From: Epinephelus fuscoguttatus
Taxonomy: Eukaryota > Chordata > Actinopteri > Perciformes > Serranidae
Reading direction: 5' to 3'
Length of the DNA stretch: 64,000 bases
NCBI RefSeq assembly: GCF_011397635.1
Contig: NC_064759.1
Span: 19,492,428 to 19,556,427 of the forward strand
Numbering within the stretch: position 1 is the stretch's first letter; every line of letters begins with the position of its first letter. The notes beneath the pieces are model-generated. The model made no database searches and had not been told where the DNA came from. It saw nothing but the letters and a program-made list of their open reading frames with translations. Of this stretch, positions 58,301 through 64,000 are shown in pieces. The translations under genes and the position numbers were made by a program.

Positions 58301-61300
58301 TGATCTCAGCCTGCAGGCTTTCCATAGTTGCTTCTCCTTTATGGGTCACATTCCTGCCATCCACAACTACTTTGGGTGGTGTTGGTCGAACTGGGGGTGG
58401 TGTTTTGGGTTGAGGATCAGGCCTTGCAGGCGATGGCAGAAGATTTTCTGTACCCTGCAATAAATCGGGAGGTTTTGCATAACGTTGCACAGACCTTTAA
58501 CATCTTGTATGGGTTTTTTTTAATTGAATAAACAACACTGTGCTGTGTTGTATCTAGAAAGTCGATGTCACAAACCTTTTGCAGTCCAGGTAATTTCTCT
58601 GTCTGGAACTTTTTTGGCGATAGTTCTGGTTCTTTCTGGTCAGTGGCGCCCTGGGCCTGCAAAGGAGCATAAGACATACTTTAATGGCAATTATCGCTAA
58701 AAGACTTGGATGGTATCACAGAACTACGGTATACCTGGGTATTTAGAAATCCCAAAGCTTATGATTTTTAGTACGGTCAAAAATATAGGTGCCGATGTCT
58801 CTATGAAACTCATTGTGTAGTGCACATCAGGTGCCACCAGAAGTCAATCTCTGGTCTTTGCTGGTAGAAAAAAACAGGCAGGTGCTGACTGACACTGAGT
58901 GGTGGCAATAACGTCACAGGACTGTAAACAGCCACTCAGCAACAGCAGAGAAAGAGAAACCACGAGCAAAAACAGCATATCTTTACATCTGCCTCTGTGA
59001 ATTAAAGTTTTATTTTGATCAAATCAGAGTTGGTGATCGTTGGAACAGAGGACTTAAGCCCCGTTTCCACCAAACACTTTCAGGATGGTACCTTTGGAAC
59101 CAACAGTAACCCTTCAGACATGGTACCTAGACCCTAGTGTTTCCACTGCAAACACTACTCTTTCATGTGGGCAGTGTTGTTGTCACTCACTGCTCCGTCC
59201 AGCACTCACTGTGTTTCCGCCTTTTTCAGTCTGCAAGTTGTTTATTATCCACAGAGCGAGGTTACACACCGACATTTTCATAACAAAATAAATCAGGCTG
59301 CAGTGAGAGTCTCTCTCCATAGGATATTTAACTGTAGCAGGTTTGTGAATTTAGTCCTTCCCAGGCAAGCTCAGGGGTTTAGTGTTGCTGGAGCCCACAG
59401 CTTTTTGTAGAGATCCACTCATTAGTAAAAGTGTATGTCATCCAAGAGAGACAATAAAAACGAAAGTTATAGTCAAAGTTGTTGCATCAAAATTTAAGGT
59501 GTGCTGATGGATTCACGTCATCAACTCATGCATTGAGTAACATTACAAGTAAACATTCCACCTTAAAAGTTGCCGGCAGTCAGCCCAGTGAATTAAGTTA
59601 TTTTTTCTCAGACCCCAGCTGCTGTGAGAGGCAGCAAAACATCCTTTCATTTTATAGTTACAGTTTACTAATAAAAGTCTCCACAGTATGAACAGTGGTT
59701 ACATGAGCCTCAAAACCAGCCACAGCTCAGCCCTGAGCAGAGTGACCATCCGCCAGTGAACAGACTGCAGTGTTCACAGCTCCACCTTTTAGTACCAGAT
59801 CTGTGTGCTAGGTACTCCAACAGAGGGGGGGACCAAAAATGGCGACAGTAAGGAACGTTTCCATTGGTACCATCCACAACTTTTCACAGCATACCGAACT
59901 GAACTGCACCGTACTGGACTGTTTGGTGGAAATCTGTTTGGTGGGCTTCATTAACTAGATGATTCACAAGACTAACTAAGAAGGTTTTGTTGAGTTTTAT
60001 TTTGTCTTTGTCTGGTTTTAGTGAAGTGTTTTTCACGATAAGTTAATGAGGCAGTGAAGCTAACATTAATGGTTTGGTGAAAGGGAGAAATGTTACATCA
60101 GAAGGTGTACTGTTGTATGTCTTTGTTTGTAAGAACCGTAAGTGTAAGAATGTTAACTTTCTTGTCATTATGTGAGCTTATATTGTCTATTTATTACACT
60201 GAAAAAGCTAAGAGAGTGGGGGTAGCATAGCCACACTAGTAAATACCATATTTATATACCAAGTATCCCAGGGAAGTTTCAGGAAGCTATGAAAAAAATA
60301 TATACCGCCCAAGCCTAATTGCTAATAATCATCCCTCACAGCCTGCCTTAAATACTTTTCTTCTCCAACTATACAAACTTAACATCTGGCTCTGTCTTCT
60401 GGGGCAGCCAAGTACAAACCATAAAAGGAGACTTTTGGGAATGAATTCTTTCATTTCCCAGAATGACTTTTGATAAACCCCTAGAGATCAGGCCCAAACT
60501 TGTTGCTTCCAGTGTAAAAATGGCCTTTGGGGCAGCTCATGAAAACTTGGGACGTGTCTATCACTAGGGCCTCTTCTCTTGCACAAACACATCTTATCTC
60601 TCTCTTGCAGTGATTTCTCTGCTGAACCTTTGTGCAAAATGGTTGAAGAAAAGCTCCTTCTCTAGCATTTACTACTCGTGGCATAGTTTGGAAATTATAC
60701 TCAGTTATTGAAGTTGTGCTTGCAATAAGTTGACACAGAAATATGTCACCACAGAGAAAAAAGAACCACAAAATGTGTTCAGTTCCATTTGAATAAAGTA
60801 AGTGCCTTTACCTTGCAAGTATGCACAAGATAAAGTAGGGAGTTGCCTCATTGCTGCAGTGATAATCTTAAGCTGCAGAGGTCATCTACAGAAATGACGG
60901 TTAGCACCACCAATGTGGTTTAGCTGGTTGTCGGCAGTTCTTGCCTCACTCAGGCTTTTATTTTGTAACTCCTCACCTCTATATTGTTTATACCTCAGGC
61001 AAAAGTTGCCAAATTAGAAGTGATAAATCAATATTAGTCTTTCACTAATGTGAACATACTTGTGTTGCTGAACCGAGGCCTGATGGCGGTCTCCTCTGCG
61101 GCGGTTTGGCTCTGTTTGCTGTAGGATGGCACAGCTTCTCCGTCTGCACATCCACTCCATCAAAGCTGTTGGTTTCTTTCTCCTCCGCTTGTTTTGGGGC
61201 AACAGGAGCCACATCACCATTGGTTCTGGTGAAAATAAGAGTTTAATGTTAAAAGATTTAATTTTTGTTGACTTGTTATTGAAGTAAATGGAAAGTGGGG

Positions 61301-62431
61301 AACATAAGGGGGGAAGTTCTCTCAAGAATTCTCTCTTGGTGGAAGAAAAGTGGTGCACAGGCTGCAGTTCACGTTTTCAAAAGTGGAAAAAAACACTTTG
61401 AATGCGGTTTCCAATTTCCTAAACTCAACTGGGTGCAGGTGCAAAGCATGGCAGCTGAAGGCTTGAAGTCTCTCTGTATGTCTTAGTTTGTACTGGCACA
61501 TGTTTCACTTTCACAGCTTATATGCAGTTATGGCAGATCCCCAGAGTCACAGCTCAACATCAGTCACCTTTTATGCATTGTTTAAATCTGATATGAGGTT
61601 TATAAATAATCAGCCTTGAGGTAAAGGCCTCGAAGATTGAGCTTTTAAAAAACATTAAGAGGGAAGCTGGATAGTTGTCCCGTTAAGAGCTATTTACTTG
61701 GAAACAATTTTCAGAAAAAAGCTTGCTCTCCATTAGCAGCCCCCTCAAGACAGGGCTGTTTTTGTTTTCCCCATTTTGTGTGAGTGTGTGTGCCTATTTG
61801 TGTGTGTGTGCTCAGGAAACAGGAAATGGGCTGCTCTCGTCTGTTTAGGCCCGATCTGACTCATCCCAGAGTTTCCACTGAGCTGCTAAAGGTCGGGCAT
61901 CCTGGCATTCTTCTTTAAGGACACCATGGCAACCGGTGGCGGCAACCAAAACCTTTAACATCTAAAGGCTCAGCTCCTGGTGCCAGACCAAAGAGGAGAA
62001 AGTGTTCCTGACATTTCCTAAAGTCCTTTTTCTTTAGAAAGGTTGCAAATGAATCACTATTCAAGTCTCTGACTTGGAAGACATATTCCCCTGGTAAGTC
62101 TTTGGTGGCTTTGCATGGAGATTAGTCGCGAGGCACGACATCAGAGGTGCTTTGGCATCACTCACTTGGGTAAAACCTTGGTGGGTTTGTCTTTGACTGG
62201 AGGCGGGGTGGGCTTGTTGAGTGTTGGCAACTTGACTTTGGTTGGGGGGTTGCTTCTCAGGTCCTTAACCTCTGGTTTATCATCTGTAAAGCAAATTCAG
62301 CATGTTACTCCACAACACTATTTATCTTTCCAAAGGAGTGTTATATAATGATTTATGATAAAAGCGAATGCTGTTTGTACCTTTTGTCTTTGCTGGCCCA
62401 CCTTTCTCCATCGCTGAGACTTCTGTCTTTA
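55359..62431 (-). CDS. sh3d21: CIN85/CD2AP-family adaptor, C-terminal part, probably SH3D21 (5' end outside window)
   Basis: Seven exons join without a phase break: 62431-62381, 62283-62166, 61225-61060, 58656-58576, 58454-58258, 55590-55527 and 55391-55359. They give 710 nt, 235 residues plus stop. All introns are GT-AG. In order they encode a short Lys-rich piece, a Lys/Pro linker (LNKPTPPPVKDKP), the segment FDGVDVQTEKLCHPTANRAK then PPQRRPPS, a Glu/Lys-rich spacer, a Pro-rich stretch, and a coiled coil from ESLQAEIKELRMALELLQTR through EELREERSKREALQ to EEVHSLRMKH. The HPT..R.K.P.RRPP motif and the C-terminal coiled coil are typical of CIN85 (SH3KBP1), CD2AP and SH3D21, scaffold proteins with N-terminal SH3 domains that bind proline-arginine ligands in endocytosis and cytoskeletal signalling. 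The SH3 exons are not in the window. SH3D21 is preferred because it neighbours EVA1B convergently in human (recalled). The family call is firmer (about 0.92) than the paralogue. Confidence 0.85.
55527..55590 (-). other. sh3d21: adaptor gene exon (64 nt), coiled coil continued
   Basis: The acceptor is TTGATCAG and the donor CAG|GTCAGA (weak). It joins in phase to give RDMQEVKEELREERSKREAL then Q, a direct continuation of the heptads and of the E-E-(R/K)-x-x-R-x-x-L-Q pattern seen in CIN85. It lies 2.7 kb from the previous exon. Confidence 0.82.
55591..57243. other. intron of the adaptor gene, left part
   Basis: Intronic between the exons at 55590 and 58258. No recognised repeat in this section and no additional family exon is needed, because the flanking phases already match. 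Confidence 0.5.
57244..57767 (+). mobile_element. internally deleted DNA transposon with start of a MADF-like domain
   Basis: Inverted termini AAGGGTACGTTCACACGTG and, complemented, AAGGGCACGGTCACACATG (15-16 of 19). From 57495 an ATG frame of 101 codons starts MEETLIADVSNQTVLYDIGQ then QNYK. This resembles the first helix of the MADF / Myb-like DNA-binding domain in proteins of PIF/Harbinger transposons ('LI..V...P.LYD.....Y'), but similarity stops after ~35 residues. The frame therefore appears as the 5' coding end retained in a deletion derivative, not a functional gene. Confidence 0.6.
58258..58454 (-). other. sh3d21: adaptor gene exon (197 nt), Pro-rich stretch and start of coiled coil
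   Basis: The acceptor is TTATTGCAG and the donor GTGAGT. It encodes a Pro-rich region (PARPDPQPKTPPPVRPTPPK) and then the coiled coil with leucine-type heptads (ESLQAEIKELRMALELLQTR). The donor itself contains an in-frame TGA at 58254-58256. Without splicing the protein would stop at LLQTRHE, so reading this as the last exon would be an error. Confidence 0.88.
58576..58656 (-). other. sh3d21: adaptor gene exon (81 nt)
   Basis: The acceptor is CTTTGCAG and the donor GTTTGT, phase 0 at both ends. It encodes 27 polar residues, from AQGATDQKEPELSPKK to KLPGLQK, a low-complexity spacer between the HPT motif and the coiled coil. Confidence 0.85.
59061..59935. mobile_element. non-autonomous DNA element with CGTTTCCACCAAACA termini
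   Basis: GTTTCCACCAAACA at 59063 and its complement TGTTTGGTGGAAAT ending 59933 (13 of 14). Near the ends are GGTACC-rich blocks (GGATGGTACCTTTGGAACC, TTGGTACCATCC), also inverted. About 870 bp, within an intron of the adaptor gene. A GTTTGGTGGG repeat follows directly. No transposase. Confidence 0.75.
59936..61059. other. intron of the adaptor gene, no recognised element
   Basis: Intronic; exon phases on both sides match, so no missing exon is required. Confidence 0.5.
61060..61225 (-). other. sh3d21: adaptor gene exon (166 nt) with the HPT...RRPP family motif
   Basis: The acceptor is TTTTCACCAG and the donor GTATGT. This is the most diagnostic exon: TEKLCHPTANRAK is followed by PPQRRPPS, a block shared by CIN85, CD2AP and SH3D21. 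It ends in phase 0 at ATQ. Confidence 0.92.
61226..62165. other. intron of the adaptor gene, no recognised element
   Basis: Intronic sequence with short GT runs near 61780-61810. Flanking exons join in phase. Confidence 0.5.
62166..62283 (-). other. sh3d21: adaptor gene exon (118 nt), Lys/Pro linker
   Basis: The acceptor is TTTACAG and the donor GTGAGT. It encodes a basic, proline-rich linker beginning DDKPEVKDLRSNPP and ending KDKPTKVLPK. The PTPPP stretch could be a ligand for SH3 domains, including those of the same protein. It starts with two bases of a split Asp codon and ends with two bases of a Lys codon, matching both neighbours. Confidence 0.88.
62381..62431 (-). other. sh3d21: adaptor gene exon (51 nt), first one visible
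   Basis: The acceptor is TTTTTCAG and the donor GTACAA. It encodes KTEVSAMEKGGPAKTK after a split codon and ends in phase 1. It needs an upstream exon ending with one base of a codon, which I could not identify between 62440 and 64000. Confidence 0.8.
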
Positions 62432-62529
62432 CTGAAAAAGCAGCAGTGAGTGAGCTGTTACCACAAAGTTGCATCTGATGTGTAAATAACACAGCTGCAC
62501 TTTGGACAAAATATAAAGTAGTAGTATTT

Positions 62530-62650
62530 TTATTTTCTATTTAACCTTTATTTAACCAGGAAGCCTCGTGGAAATTGAAAATCTCTTTTACAAGAGAGAT
62601 CCAGCCAGGGGAGCAGCCAATTACAAGGCTACAAATAAAAATACAAATAA
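62530..62650 (-). repeat. probable dispersed repeat (CTTTATTTAACCAGGAA type)
   Basis: CCTTTATTTAACCAGGAAGC, then AAATCTCTTTTACAAGAGAG matches a repeat that I recall as frequent in teleosts. No second copy in the window. It lies in the intron upstream of the 62431 exon. Confidence 0.45.
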
Positions 62651-64000
62651 AATCATCAATGGATATAAGTGTTTTTGATTTTAGATCTTTCTGAAGATTG
62701 TTCCATCTCCAAGCATATGTTAAAACCGGGGGTACATTAAAAGCAACCACTAGGAGGAGCGTAGCTGGTAACTACCCGAGCTGACAAACAGAAGGATGCA
62801 GAAGTAGGCCGGATGTTTGCCCAATATTGCTTTAGTCATTTATTTGATTTGCTGCACCAGAAAGCAGTGGCATCCCATGGAGTGCTGCAGGGATGACATT
62901 CTTTGTAGGTTGACGCAGAAGTTAGTGTCACTCTGGTTCCCCCATCAAAAAGCCAATGATTTCCTCTCGATTTTGGACTCACAGAAAATAAACTCTGTGG
63001 CAAAGAAGAGTTTATGTTATGTGAAACTTCGCCACCCTCGCATGACTTAAGATTGCCACTACAACAAGGGTGTAAAGCCATGTTTGATGTGATGATTACG
63101 TTCTGTAGTCTCATTTGGCAACTTGTTAGCAACCACCTTTTAAAGATGCTTTAAAGCTTCAAAATTCTTGAGTGAGGTATTTACTGATGTATTTTATGTC
63201 ATAGAACAAAACGGGAAAGTCTCTTAAGCTTGTGTTAACCACAGACCTTATTTCAAGCATCTAACCATTCAAAAAACCCAATGACTCCAAGAGGAGGTGC
63301 GAAAATGTTAACTCGTTTCCGGATTTTGGTGCTCACTTTTGCACCATCAGGCAAATATTGTCACTTTGAGTCCATCGGCCAGCTTAAAAAATGTTTCCCT
63401 AAGCATCTACTTTGAAGGTGCTCTCAATCTGCAGGGTCCCAGCTGTCATTGTGTGTAACAACATGAATATAGAGCAGGCTGTTGCTAAAATAGAGTATGC
63501 ACACTCAGCAAATCTGCCTTGGATAAATACAACATAGCTTTCGCACCTAATGCAGGTGTAGCGTCTCCTGTAATATATGTAAGCACTGGAACACACTACT
63601 CATTCTCCTTCTATAGACAACACTATTGTTAATGTAGTATTGTCTTCATTGTCATGAGTGAACTATAACGCAGCTGATGTATTATAGTAGTCAAAGAATT
63701 GTATATGTTTACCCCAGAAATGTGGCGGAGAAAAAATACGACTAGTCTTATAATTAAGCCGGTATCTATTTCATGAGCAGTTGGATGGGAAGGCAAAGAT
63801 GTGCACATCACTGGAGCAGACCCAGTCACAGCACTACAGCTCCCAGGGGTCTCAACAAGTTCAGCAGGGACAGTCACTCTGCCTCAGCTCATAGAAAATA
63901 AAAGAAAGACAGCCCTCGAGAGGACTCTGCTGTGGAGACTGCAAGAATAGATGCTTGAATTATGATCTTCAGTGAACTGAAGTTAATGTGAGAGACTCCT
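62651..64000. other. 5'-ward intron of the adaptor gene, no exon recognised
   Basis: The next upstream exon should end in phase 1 with a GT donor. Minus-strand open frames at 62836-63132 and 63629-63877 were examined but lack family residues. The SH3-coding exons must be further right. Confidence 0.45.

Noticed and set aside
62836..63132. 98-codon minus-strand frame in the 5'-ward intron
   Set aside because: No SH3 or linker features and no fitting phase-1 donor.
63629..63877. Minus-strand frame with SHPTAHEID, superficially like the HPT motif
   Set aside because: The HPT exon is already found at 61060-61225; this frame lacks the RRPP part and a phase-1 donor.
1..64000. CRISPR arrays, operons, prophage or toxin-antitoxin systems
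   Set aside because: No arrays of short equal spacers and no clustered compact ORFs; the sequence is vertebrate nuclear DNA.

Overview
This window looks like a piece of a ray-finned fish (teleost, probably percomorph) chromosome. The coding sequence is split by short GT-AG introns, most of the DNA is non-coding, and the dispersed repeats are of teleost type: DNA transposons with inverted termini, LINE 3' ends, a tRNA-derived SINE and many CA/GT/CT runs. I see no bacterial, viral or organellar gene organisation.

Two protein-coding genes can be read. On the + strand, 44338-44941 encodes a complete 163-residue EVA1B (FAM176B) protein in two coding exons. It has an N-terminal segment, one membrane helix, an acidic linker and the near-invariant family C-terminal block. 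A splice acceptor 28 bases before its ATG shows that at least one non-coding 5' exon lies upstream; exons ending at 42850 or 29614 are candidates. On the - strand, seven phase-compatible coding exons between 62431 and 55359 encode the C-terminal ~235 residues of a CIN85/CD2AP-type adaptor: a Lys/Pro-rich linker, the HPT...RRPP motif and a C-terminal coiled coil. It is most likely SH3D21. Its 5' part, including the SH3 domains, lies beyond the right edge. The two genes are convergent, stop codons 10.4 kb apart, as I recall for EVA1B and SH3D21 in human. That linkage is the main argument for calling SH3D21 rather than SH3KBP1 or CD2AP.

The left 44 kb holds no gene I can recognise. It is intergenic sequence, or a long 5' non-coding intron of eva1b, built largely from repeats. 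These include a PIF/Harbinger-like element (6.45-7.29 kb), four copies of one GC-rich family (2.6, 4.1, 8.4, 24.6 kb), a dense block of miniature elements (21.2-25.7 kb), LINE reverse-transcriptase remnants (16.2, 33.8, 39.3 kb) and a transposon carrying a ~220-bp tandem array (41.2-42.1 kb). Between the genes and inside the adaptor's introns lie more elements: two copies of a family with a variable internal repeat (46.1, 48.3 kb), a 151-bp MITE (49.2 kb), a hAT element with an 8-bp target duplication (53.5 kb), a deleted element with the start of a MADF-like DNA-binding domain (57.2 kb), and an ~870-bp inverted-terminus element (59.06 kb).

I found no evidence for a novel multi-gene system. 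The most useful results are the two exon-level gene models, the resolved terminal exon of the adaptor gene, and several nested or structurally informative transposons. Repeat names beyond clear structural hallmarks are inference.
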